Source of the DNA: Oscillospiraceae bacterium
GTDB taxonomy: Bacteria; Bacillota; Clostridia; Christensenellales; Aristaeellaceae
Direction: 5' to 3'
Length of the DNA: 5,234 nt
NCBI GenBank assembly: GCA_031282605.1
Contig: JAITDK010000089.1
Coordinates: 1 to 5,234 of the forward strand
The notes beneath the pieces were generated by a model. That model worked only from the letters and a program-made list of their open reading frames with translations, was not told the DNA's origin and did not search any database. Made by a program: the position numbers and the translations under genes. Of the stretch, positions 1-5,201 are shown piece by piece (position 1 is the first letter of the stretch; each line of letters begins with the position of its first letter).

Positions 1-1
1 G

Positions 2-1168
2 ATTCCGCAGCCGTATCCCCCACAAGGATACGCCGCGCCGCAGCCCTATCAGGCTATGCCTTTATCAACGCCTGTGTCCATGCCTCAACCCATGATGCAG
101 CCGATGGCTCAGCCGATGATGAATACAATGACCCGGCCGATGATGAATCAGCCGATGGCGAGCCAGCCGATGAATCAGGCGCAGCCTATGGCGCGACCGT
201 TCGGCTCGCCGGCTTATGCCGGCCCACGCAGCCCATCGCGCAAGCCCAAAATACCCATGCCCGCCGACTATGACCCGAAACATCCGCCCATCGGATTCAT
301 GCCGGATCTGCCGGAGGGTATGCCAGACGAATACATGGGCCGTGCGATGATGTTCGACGAATCCAGCGGTATGCAGCAGATGGGTCAGAGGCGAGGCCGG
401 GCGGAACGCAGCGAGCGAGAGGAACGCAGGGCGCAGCGGCGGCGCGCTAAGACCGCGCAGTCAAGCCAGACCCAGGCCGCGCGACCGACACAAGCCGGCC
501 GTTCGAGGGTGTCGGCAGAAGCGGGCGCGGGTTCCGAGGGGATCGCGGCCGCGCGTGAGTCCGCTGCCGCCGTTGAGGCGAACGGCGCGGCTGTTCAAAC
601 GCGTGAATCCGAACGTCAGAGAGGCGCTAAACCGCGTCGCACTGAAGCGGCACCGCCCGATCAATCCGCATCAGCGGCGGATCGAAGCGCGGGCGCTGCT
701 GGCGAGGGAACGCCGTCCATGCTGCGGAATCTGCAGCCGCCGATCGAGTGCCTGTTGATGATGGGCGAGTCGGCGACGACGACCAAGGCGGGTATGCATA
801 CCGTAAAACTTCGCGATCCGGTGGTTGTGCGGGGCGGAAGTTTCGCGTTCAAGCCGGAGACGCGGACGATAGAGATCCGCGAGGACGGCGTGTATCATTT
901 TACATATTCGGGACGCGTGGACGGCGCCGAAGAGAGCGACGCTGAAAAAAATGGTCGCTGGGGGCGCAGCGGGCTGGCCATTGTGCACGAGAAGGGCGAT
1001 ATCATGCACGCGATCCAGGTGGATCACGAGGAGTCGACACCGTTCAGGGCGTCTTTCCTGGGCGAATGCGTAAAGGGAGAGTGCATCCGCCTGCGGTGGA
1101 CCGTCGAGTCAGCCGAGACCGCGCTGACACTGTGCGAGCCTATATTGTTTGTCGAACGGCTGAAGTAA
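2..1168 (+). CDS. Partial Gln/Pro/Met-rich protein with C-terminal C1q/BclA-like (jelly-roll) domain; probable spore or cell-surface protein
   Basis: The frame is open to the left edge, and the 18 codons before the ATG at 56 read as the same Pro/Gln/Tyr-rich sequence (PQPYPPQGYAAPQPYQ). No ribosome site precedes that ATG, so the gene very likely starts outside the window. Numbering from the ATG at 56: residues about 8-48 are degenerate QPM, QPMM and QPMN repeats. About 50-110 is a Pro-rich linker, 112-132 is strongly Arg/Glu-charged (RGRAERSEREERRAQRRR), and 133-222 is an Ala/Ser/Glu-rich low-complexity stretch. Residues about 228-370 form a compact domain with the pattern GGSFAFKP...IEIREDGVYHFTYSG and alternating hydrophobic strands, resembling the C1q/TNF-like jelly roll at the end of exosporium BclA-type proteins. 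Cysteines lie at 232, 338, 343 and 360. No collagen Gly-X-Y repeats are present. Spore-surface location is inferred from composition and fold; the fold is by pattern only. It converges on the transglutaminase-like gene. Confidence 0.85.
   Translation: MPQPYPPQGYAAPQPYQAMPLSTPVSMPQPMMQPMAQPMMNTMTRPMMNQPMASQPMNQAQPMARPFGSPAYAGPRSPSRKPKIPMPADYDPKHPPIGFMPDLPEGMPDEYMGRAMMFDESSGMQQMGQRRGRAERSEREERRAQRRRAKTAQSSQTQAARPTQAGRSRVSAEAGAGSEGIAAARESAAAVEANGAAVQTRESERQRGAKPRRTEAAPPDQSASAADRSAGAAGEGTPSMLRNLQPPIECLLMMGESATTTKAGMHTVKLRDPVVVRGGSFAFKPETRTIEIREDGVYHFTYSGRVDGAEESDAEKNGRWGRSGLAIVHEKGDIMHAIQVDHEESTPFRASFLGECVKGECIRLRWTVESAETALTLCEPILFVERLK
74..196 (+). repeat. Degenerate in-frame CAGCCGATG repeats encoding QPM
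   Basis: Exact CAGCCGATG occurs at 98-106, 110-118, 149-157 and 164-172, with variants CAACCCATG at 85-93, CGGCCGATG at 134-142 and CAGCCTATG at 182-190. Spacing is always a multiple of three, so the repeats stay in frame and encode Gln-Pro-Met (or Arg-Pro-Met) units separated by short Met/Asn/Ala/Ser linkers. The interval is likely prone to copy-number change between strains. Confidence 0.8.
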
Positions 1169-1183
1169 CTGTTTCGCTTGGGC

Positions 1184-1236
1184 GATGGAGGGGATGCTCC
1201 CCCCCATCTGTCGTCGCGGCGGCAGATGGGGGGATC
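1184..1236. terminator. GC-rich hairpin between convergent genes, with an alternative left arm; possible bidirectional terminator
   Basis: The main stem pairs CCCCCCATCTG (1200-1210) with CAGATGGGGGG (1223-1233): 11 perfect pairs. It can extend inward through T.G, C-G, G-C and T.G to a CGCG loop. A second arm, GATGGAGGGGA at 1184-1194, can instead pair with TCCCCCCCATC at 1198-1208, with one mismatch and a TGC loop, so the two hairpins exclude each other. Placement 16 bases after the plus-strand stop and 10 bases after the minus-strand stop suits a shared terminator. Neither side carries a T-run, so a classical intrinsic terminator is not shown; RNA-end protection or a hairpin-only terminator is an alternative. 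Confidence 0.45.
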
Positions 1237-1243
1237 GTCTAAC

Positions 1244-2635
1244 TCACTTCAGGCGCTCCCATCCCGTTAGTTTCCGCTTCGACGTTATCTCACCATGCGA
1301 TAACGATCGGTCGTCATACTCGATCTCGCCGCTTTGGTTGTCGTACGGATCCCAGCGGTCGTGTTTCATCGGGGGATCTAACTCCACCTGCAGGTCGCTG
1401 TTCGAGACCATGCGGAACGGATCCAGGTTGCCGAAGTAGAAGTTCCACAAATCCGCCGCGCCTTCTCTGTACGCCGCCGCGCCGAATGAGCCGTCGGCCC
1501 ACAGCCAGCCGTACGGTTCCACATAGAACCGCGCCCAGTCATGATTGCCTACGTCATTCAAGATCGGGTTGACATACAGCCCGGCTTGCCAGCGCGCGGG
1601 GATTCCGTGGCAGCGGCACAGCGCAATGAACAGCAGCGCGTGCATACCGCAGTCGCCGCGCAGACCCGAGGCGAAGTGTTCTGGTATGTTGGGGTATGTG
1701 AAATACGCGCGCACGAAGCGGTAACACGTGTTGACCGTGACGTAATCGTAAAACTTGCGCGCGGCCTTCAGCGGGTTGGTCTCGCCACCGGCCAATTCGG
1801 CAGCCAAAGAGCGGATGAACGGCGTGAACATGATCTGCGGCGGCAGTTCCGCCGTGAAGCGCGGCTCCATCCATCGCGGCGCGAGGCTCGGCTTGACCGC
1901 CGCGCAATCCGGCTCGACATACGGCGCGTCGATCTCGTATGAATAATCCACGGTGAATCGCAAGCCGTCCCTGTCTATCTCCTCGAAGAACGCGGTGCGC
2001 TGCGGGTAATCCTCGGCGGCGATATGCCTCGCTTCTGGAGCGGTGACAATCGCGCCGACGGGCTTGCATTGCGCGTCGCGCATAGGCAGCGTGAGGTAGC
2101 AGCGAACCTTCTTACCCGGCTGGCGCGCCTCGTCGTCAACCGACATAACCGTTCTTATACTGTACCGATATGATGCATGGCCATTTTTCTTCATGTCGGC
2201 GGCGACGGCGTTCAGCGTTTCAAACATCGCGGCGCGGTCGGCCAGCGCCTGCCTGTCGTGGATACGGGGCCGCAGATCCACGCGTGTTTTCAACATGCTG
2301 GCAACGCTGTCGTCTTTATAGCGTACCTTACCGTTGATATAGATCCAGTCGAGGGTTTGGTCGTCGCGCATTTGGTTCAGTTCGTCCATCGTGAAGCCTT
2401 CGAGCTTCGAGGATATCTTCTCAAATACATCCCGCTCGCTCAGCGTGAACTCGCCGGGCAGCGCGTCGATGATCCGCAGTTCATAGCGCAGACGGCGCTT
2501 GAGCGTGTCGGGCGTCTTGGGGTCGTTCAGCCGCAGAGCGATGACTGACTTAGCGCGGGCGAAGTCGCCGTATTCCTTCAGCCGACGAATATCTTCGGGC
2601 AGCGGGTATGCCAGGAACGACAGGTCGATATACAT
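1244..2635 (-). CDS. Transglutaminase-like superfamily protein (papain-fold, cytoplasmic)
   Basis: 463 residues, ATG at 2635. GGAGAG at 2640-2645 lies 4 bases upstream, inside the end of the preceding gene. The C-terminal half carries the transglutaminase core with its Cys-His-Asp triad: Cys329 in LRGDCGMHALLF, His365 in GNHDWARFYVEPYGW, and Asp381 in LWADGSFG. These three motifs, their order and spacing match the bacterial transglutaminase-like family, which includes cross-linking enzymes, cysteine proteases and peptide hydrolases; the reaction here cannot be told from sequence. The N-terminal 120 residues are a helical, charged domain with LDWIYINGKVRYKDD at about 95-109. The middle (about 155-270) looks beta-rich. 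There is no signal peptide or membrane segment, so the protein should stay in the cytoplasm (or mother cell). It is the second gene of an operon, one base after the SDR stop. The triad is intact, so it is probably active. Confidence 0.93.
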   Translation of the reverse strand: MYIDLSFLAYPLPEDIRRLKEYGDFARAKSVIALRLNDPKTPDTLKRRLRYELRIIDALPGEFTLSERDVFEKISSKLEGFTMDELNQMRDDQTLDWIYINGKVRYKDDSVASMLKTRVDLRPRIHDRQALADRAAMFETLNAVAADMKKNGHASYRYSIRTVMSVDDEARQPGKKVRCYLTLPMRDAQCKPVGAIVTAPEARHIAAEDYPQRTAFFEEIDRDGLRFTVDYSYEIDAPYVEPDCAAVKPSLAPRWMEPRFTAELPPQIMFTPFIRSLAAELAGGETNPLKAARKFYDYVTVNTCYRFVRAYFTYPNIPEHFASGLRGDCGMHALLFIALCRCHGIPARWQAGLYVNPILNDVGNHDWARFYVEPYGWLWADGSFGAAAYREGAADLWNFYFGNLDPFRMVSNSDLQVELDPPMKHDRWDPYDNQSGEIEYDDRSLSHGEITSKRKLTGWERLK

Positions 2636-2636
2636 G

Positions 2637-3500
2637 TTACTCTCCGTTCATCAGACGATCATAATGCCGCTTCGTCCATTTCGGGTTGATAATATGCGCC
2701 TCCGCCCAGCCTTCCGGCGGTCCGGACAGTATCAGCCCGCCATCGACGCGTATCGTCGTACCCGTGATATAGCCGGCTTTGTCCGACGCGAGGAACGCGA
2801 CCAGCTCGCCGTTGTCGCGCGGCGTTCCCATGCGTCCCAGCGGTACGGCCTTCTCCAAACCGAATTGACCCGGCTGCGGCTCACGCGGCGGACGCACACG
2901 GGTAGCGCCCGGCGCGATGCAGTTCGCGCGGATGCCGTACGGCGCGAGATCAAGCGCAATCGACTGGCACGAGCGGTTGATCGCCGCCTTCAATCCGCCG
3001 TATATCACGTCCTCGGCGTAAGCGCGCTCGCCGCGCGTGGACGTCGTGAAGAATATGCTGCCCTTTATCCCGTCGCGGATCATATGCCTCGCCGCGGCTC
3101 CGGCCAGCAGCAGATACCCCGCGAAGTCGATGCGCATCATCTCCTCTATCTCCTCGGGAGTGACGGTGAGGATGCTGTTGCGCGAGTCTTTAGCGGCGTT
3201 GCAGCACATCACGTCGATCCGTCCGTACGCCTCGTGCACCTCGTCAACCAATCTCGCGGGCAGGCTGGTGTCCTGGAATCCCGCCTGGTATATGAGGCAT
3301 CGGCGCCCCAAGGACTCTATGTCGGCACGCGTCTGCTCGGCGCCCTCCGGGTTGCGGTTGTAGGTGATCGCCACGTCGTAGCCGTGCTCCGCCAGCACAA
3401 TCGCGATTCCCTGACCGATACCGCTCGATCCGCCGGTGATCAGCGCAACCTTGCAGTGATTGTCGCCGTGATTATTGTCATGGTTCTTATTCTGATTCAA
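2637..3500 (-). CDS. Short-chain dehydrogenase/reductase (SDR) family oxidoreductase, TTG start
   Basis: 287 residues with a classical SDR Rossmann fold: nucleotide-binding TGGSSGIG at residues 22-29, catalytic Ser154 (FFTTSTRG), and Tyr167-x3-Lys171 (YGGLK), 13 residues after the Ser as usual. IRANCIAPG at 190-198 and TGTTIRVDGG at 246-255 complete the family pattern. Arg49 after the second strand (TYNRN) hints at NADP(H), by inference. The substrate is unknown. Two family positions differ: the NNAG-like motif reads CCNAA (99-103), and the usual active-site Asn is Asp125 (RIDFAGYL). The frame stays open up to 3743, but that longer form would run through the CPBP gene and the promoter. TTG at 3498-3500 has GGAGG 8 bases upstream and is the chosen start. 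The first 16 residues are Asn/His/Asp-rich (NQNKNHDNNHGDNHC), an unusual tail. First gene of an operon with the transglutaminase-like gene. Confidence 0.93.
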   Translation of the reverse strand: MNQNKNHDNNHGDNHCKVALITGGSSGIGQGIAIVLAEHGYDVAITYNRNPEGAEQTRADIESLGRRCLIYQAGFQDTSLPARLVDEVHEAYGRIDVMCCNAAKDSRNSILTVTPEEIEEMMRIDFAGYLLLAGAAARHMIRDGIKGSIFFTTSTRGERAYAEDVIYGGLKAAINRSCQSIALDLAPYGIRANCIAPGATRVRPPREPQPGQFGLEKAVPLGRMGTPRDNGELVAFLASDKAGYITGTTIRVDGGLILSGPPEGWAEAHIINPKWTKRHYDRLMNGE

Positions 3501-3508
3501 GGGTTTGT

Positions 3509-3513
3509 CCTCC
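3509..3513 (-). promoter_or_regulatory. Ribosome binding site that fixes the SDR TTG start
   Basis: On the minus strand this reads GGAGG within ATCGGAGGACAAACCC, followed 8 bases later by TTG (3498-3500). No ATG or GTG in this frame between the promoter and the TGGSSGIG motif has comparable spacing, so it supports a TTG start for the dehydrogenase. Confidence 0.85.
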
Positions 3514-3537
3514 GATGATGTTGTTGGTGACGGTGCC

Positions 3538-3566
3538 AGTATAGCGCATGTGGCGCGCGGGATCAA
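3538..3566 (-). promoter_or_regulatory. Sigma-A type promoter for the SDR-transglutaminase operon
   Basis: Read on the minus strand: TTGATC (-35, 3561-3566), exactly 17 bases, then TATACT (-10, 3538-3543). The -35 box matches TTGACA at 4 of 6 positions and the -10 box matches TATAAT at 5 of 6. Transcription would start near 3531, leaving a leader of about 30 bases that includes the GGAGG site. The promoter sits in the 94-base gap after the CPBP stop, so the operon can be transcribed independently of the CPBP gene. Boxes are seen directly; activity is inferred. Confidence 0.75.
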
Positions 3567-3594
3567 CCAACCGTTGAGACTTCTCGAACAAGTT

Positions 3595-4428
3595 CTAGCT
3601 CTTTCGCGTTTGCGCAGATCCAGCGTTACGGGTGAGGGTGAGGGTGAAAAGTAGAATGCCCGCCGCGTTAAGCAGCGCAACGAAAAGGCCGCCTTCCAGT
3701 TTGTACAATCCGCCGGAGAACAGCGTAGGTCCCATGAGGGCAATATCGAACATCGACGGGTAATCGGACGCGAGCTGGACTCCGTTCATCAAAATCCCGC
3801 CTGCGCCGTTCCATATGAAATGGGCAAGTACCGGAATCAGCAGGCCGCCGAAACGGATCCTCAACGCGGACATGAACAAGCTCATCGTAAACACGTTCGT
3901 CACGGCAACCGCTCCGGCCTCGAACGCTCCCGCATGGAACAGCGTAAAAAGAACGGATGTCGCCACGCTTGCGGCAATCGGGTTGTATTCCCTCTCGATC
4001 AGTGAGAATATGTATCCCCGCACAAGCATTTCCTGCATTATCGTATTCAGCAGAAGCGCGAGCAGCCATACCGGCGCGTAGGAAACCGCGTTCCTACCGG
4101 CAACCGTGAACCAACCGAACACGGCGAGTAGTGCGACTACGCCGCCAACCCACGCCGCGCCCACCGCCGTTCCGATTAGCGCGTCGCGCGGCCAATTCCG
4201 GCTGAACGGCAAATCCAGCCGACGCTTTTCAATCAGCTGCCAGAACAGGTATGTAACCAATACGATCGCCGCGAGCGGCCCGGCTTCGGCGAGCAGCCGC
4301 CATGTCGGAGGATGCGTAATCCCAAAGGCAGACGACGTTGCGGCAATGCCTATCGCCCATCCCGCGTAGAAACCGACCGTCTTCAACAATACGAACCCGA
4401 TTCGCCGGATCTTGTCCCTCTTATTCAT
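3595..4428 (-). CDS. CPBP family (CAAX/Abi) intramembrane glutamic protease homologue, first motif Glu replaced by Gln
   Basis: 277 residues from the ATG at 4428. A second ATG at 4434 would add two residues, but AAGGAGG (4438-4444) is only 3 bases from it and 9 from 4428, so 4428 is preferred. The protein is strongly hydrophobic, with about 7-8 likely membrane segments (for example around 11-33, 46-65, 84-106, 117-130, 150-165, 172-188, 193-205 and 246-265). The three CPBP motifs are present in order: QEMLVRG at 132-138 (family EExxxR), FTLFH at 161-165 (FxxxH) and HFIWN at 203-207 (HxxxN). The family includes Rce1-type CAAX proteases, bacteriocin self-immunity and Abi proteins. The first Glu, catalytic in Rce1 as known from family work, is Gln132, so activity may be altered or absent, or Glu133 may serve. 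The C-terminal GLYKLEGG before the last helix is also typical. It ends 29 bases before the -35 box of the next operon. Confidence 0.92.
   Translation of the reverse strand: MNKRDKIRRIGFVLLKTVGFYAGWAIGIAATSSAFGITHPPTWRLLAEAGPLAAIVLVTYLFWQLIEKRRLDLPFSRNWPRDALIGTAVGAAWVGGVVALLAVFGWFTVAGRNAVSYAPVWLLALLLNTIMQEMLVRGYIFSLIEREYNPIAASVATSVLFTLFHAGAFEAGAVAVTNVFTMSLFMSALRIRFGGLLIPVLAHFIWNGAGGILMNGVQLASDYPSMFDIALMGPTLFSGGLYKLEGGLFVALLNAAGILLFTLTLTRNAGSAQTRKS
3630..3647 (-). repeat. Three perfect tandem copies of a 6-base unit (TCACCC on the coding strand)
   Basis: The plus strand reads GGGTGA three times without interruption. On the minus strand it lies in frame within the last membrane helix of the CPBP protein, near the C terminus, and encodes alternating Leu and Thr (TLTLT). 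Gain or loss of one unit would add or remove two residues without a frameshift. Confidence 0.85.
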
Positions 4429-4540
4429 CGGCATACGCCTCCTTATTATACGCGCGCTTGCTCCGGAAACCTCGCTCCGCGATTTCCACGCGTGCCCTAC
4501 GCCTTAATTCGCGGAAGATACGGCGCGTTCGCCTGGACAT
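4421..4540 (-). CDS. Possible small Arg-rich protein (39 aa) overlapping the CPBP start
   Basis: ATG at 4538-4540 to TAA at 4421-4423. The product starts MSRRTRRIFRELRRRARVE and ends RAYNKEAYADE: a very basic, probably helical N-terminal half and a mildly acidic tail. I do not recognise it. In favour: the stop overlaps the CPBP start by 8 bases (ATGAATAA), the arrangement expected for translational coupling, and the CPBP ribosome site lies inside this ORF. Against: the only upstream purine stretch is GGCGGGA touching the ATG, too close for a good ribosome site, and GC-rich sequence readily gives Arg-rich chance ORFs. The frame has no alternative start before an upstream TGA. Treat as a candidate leader peptide or chance ORF. 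Confidence 0.3.
   Translation of the reverse strand: MSRRTRRIFRELRRRARVEIAERGFRSKRAYNKEAYADE
4438..4444 (-). promoter_or_regulatory. Strong ribosome binding site of the CPBP gene
   Basis: AAGGAGG on the minus strand, 9 bases before the ATG at 4428 and 3 bases before the ATG at 4434. The spacing decides for 4428. A perfect TATAAT (4445-4450) touches this site on the upstream side but lacks a -35 box and would start transcription inside the ribosome site. Confidence 0.8.
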
Positions 4541-4565
4541 TCCCGCCGTTATTAGCTTGATGCCT

Positions 4566-4649
4566 TTATAGCGACTGCATGGCGGCGTTCAGCGGATCGC
4601 AATACGGATCGCGTGTAACCAGATTCTTTTCGCCGTGGCTCTCAGGCAT
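4566..4649 (-). CDS. Possible small protein (27 aa) with a good ribosome site
   Basis: ATG at 4647-4649, TAA at 4566-4568. The product runs MPESHGEKNLVTRDPYCDPL then NAAMQSL: hydrophilic, with one Cys, no signal peptide and no membrane segment. I do not recognise it. GGAGAGG at 4654-4660 lies 4 bases upstream, much like the GGAGAG site of the transglutaminase-like gene. The same frame is open further up to an ATG at 4835, but that start has no ribosome site and the extra residues look random. It points the same way as the CPBP gene and is 25 bases from the possible 39-residue ORF, so a short upstream cistron or leader peptide is conceivable. Only comparison with relatives would tell. Confidence 0.38.
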   Translation of the reverse strand: MPESHGEKNLVTRDPYCDPLNAAMQSL

Positions 4650-4947
4650 ATGGCCTCTCCGTTTCGCGCCTCGTGTATGCGTTGTTCGACACGCGCGGGG
4701 GGAGTCCTGCCGATTCTTGGAAGCGGCGCTTATGAAATATATCAGTGTACCGTGGTGTGCGGGCGCGGATTCCCATTTATAATCTCTGTTCCGCATTTGC
4801 GCTCCGTTCGCCCCATTATTTAGATTGAAATGCAAAAGGGAAAGCCATATGGGTTAACTGTTCGCCAACAGCGTTACTGGAAAAATTCGGTTGCAATAAT
4901 TAGGTGAATAGAACACTATTGTGTGTGCGTTTGCTTGTGCGTGGCGT

Positions 4948-4997
4948 AGCGTTCGGCTGCCCGCTGCGGCGGGACGCTGTTCGGTTTGCGAACCGAA
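4948..4997 (+). repeat. Two adjacent hairpins with TGCG loops
   Basis: The first has inner stem CCCGC (4960-4964)/GCGGG (4969-4973) and outer stem AGCGT (4948-4952)/ACGCT (4974-4978), with a 7-base bulge on the 5' side. The second pairs TTCGGTT (4980-4986) with AACCGAA (4991-4997). Both close a TGCG loop, which in plus-strand RNA is a UNCG-type tetraloop (the first closed by C-G, the second by U-A). No T-run follows either. This suggests a structured plus-strand transcript, or simply intergenic palindromes. Confidence 0.6.
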
Positions 4998-5014
4998 TGC
5001 GCTTTAAGTGTGTG

Positions 5015-5075
5015 GCGCCCCGCCACTATAACGTGAGTTGTCAACTTCTTTATGTCATTTTCACTGGCGGGGCGC
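5015..5075. repeat. Perfect 11-bp inverted repeat enclosing 39 bases
   Basis: GCGCCCCGCCA at 5015-5025 is the exact reverse complement of TGGCGGGGCGC at 5065-5075. The 39 bases between are markedly AT-richer and contain a smaller dyad, AGTTG-T-CAACT (5036-5046). It could be a long-loop hairpin, a protein-binding site or a tiny nonautonomous repeat. No flanking target duplication is evident. Confidence 0.65.
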
Positions 5076-5082
5076 AGGGTTT

Positions 5083-5119
5083 GGAACGGGGGAACGATGG
5101 AACGTAGGAACGAGGAACG
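5083..5119. repeat. Short tandem repeat: five GGAACG units
   Basis: GGAACG begins at 5083, 5091, 5099, 5107 and 5114: a spacing of 8, 8, 8 and 7 bases. The two bases between units vary (GG, AT, TA, A). It lies between the 11-bp inverted repeat and the hairpin cluster. Confidence 0.8.
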
Positions 5120-5201
5120 TCCCTGCGGGGAGCCTGGGACTCTGTCCCAGACCCTGCGAAGGGCTATCCGCCCTTTCGAAACCTGACCAGGCTTCGCCTG
5201 G
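5120..5201. repeat. Cluster of four small hairpins (intergenic palindromic repeat)
   Basis: In order: TCCC-TGCG-GGGA (5120-5131); CTGGGAC-TCT-GTCCCAG (5134-5150), 7 perfect pairs; AAGGGC-TATCC-GCCCTT (5159-5175), extendable by CG/CG around a bulge; and CCAGGC-TTC-GCCTGG (5187-5201). Short linkers separate them and no T-run follows the last one. The look, back-to-back palindromes with GAC/ACC linkers, is that of dispersed intergenic repeats common in gut clostridia, which is recollection and not a search result. Confidence 0.6.

Noticed and set aside
1155..1257. Both convergent genes end in Glu-Arg-Leu-Lys, making a CTGAAGT/ACTTCAG inverted repeat around the hairpin
   Set aside because: Seven bases of identity in coding ends with common residues; the simplest explanation is coincidence.
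1541..1942. Plus-strand ORF opposite the transglutaminase-like gene
   Set aside because: Shadow of the GC-rich coding strand; the opposite frame carries the full catalytic triad.
2499..3518. 339-residue plus-strand ORF opposite the dehydrogenase
   Set aside because: Arg-rich antisense shadow without a ribosome site or domain; the minus strand encodes a complete SDR.
3501..3743. Longer N terminus for the dehydrogenase, starting at the ATG at 3743
   Set aside because: It would read through the promoter and overlap the end of the CPBP gene; its 81 extra residues are Arg/Ser-rich with no SDR similarity, and GGAGG plus TTG at 3500 explains the start.
4445..4450. Perfect TATAAT on the minus strand just before the CPBP gene
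   Set aside because: No -35 box 15-19 bases upstream (GAGGTT at 17), and transcription would begin inside the ribosome binding site.
4778..4783. Plus-strand TATAAT in the AT-richer region
   Set aside because: The bases 17 upstream are GTGTGC, not a -35 box, and no gene follows.
4891..4919. Plus-strand promoter candidate TTGCAA-17-CACTAT ahead of the hairpin cluster
   Set aside because: The -10 box matches only three of six positions; too weak to annotate, though it would fit a plus-strand RNA.
5038..5043. Perfect TTGACA (-35) on the minus strand
   Set aside because: No -10-like hexamer at 16-18 bases downstream; the sequence there is GC-rich (GGGGCG).
4904..5107. 67-residue plus-strand ORF with a GTG start
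   Set aside because: No ribosome site, unusual composition, and it runs through three palindromes.
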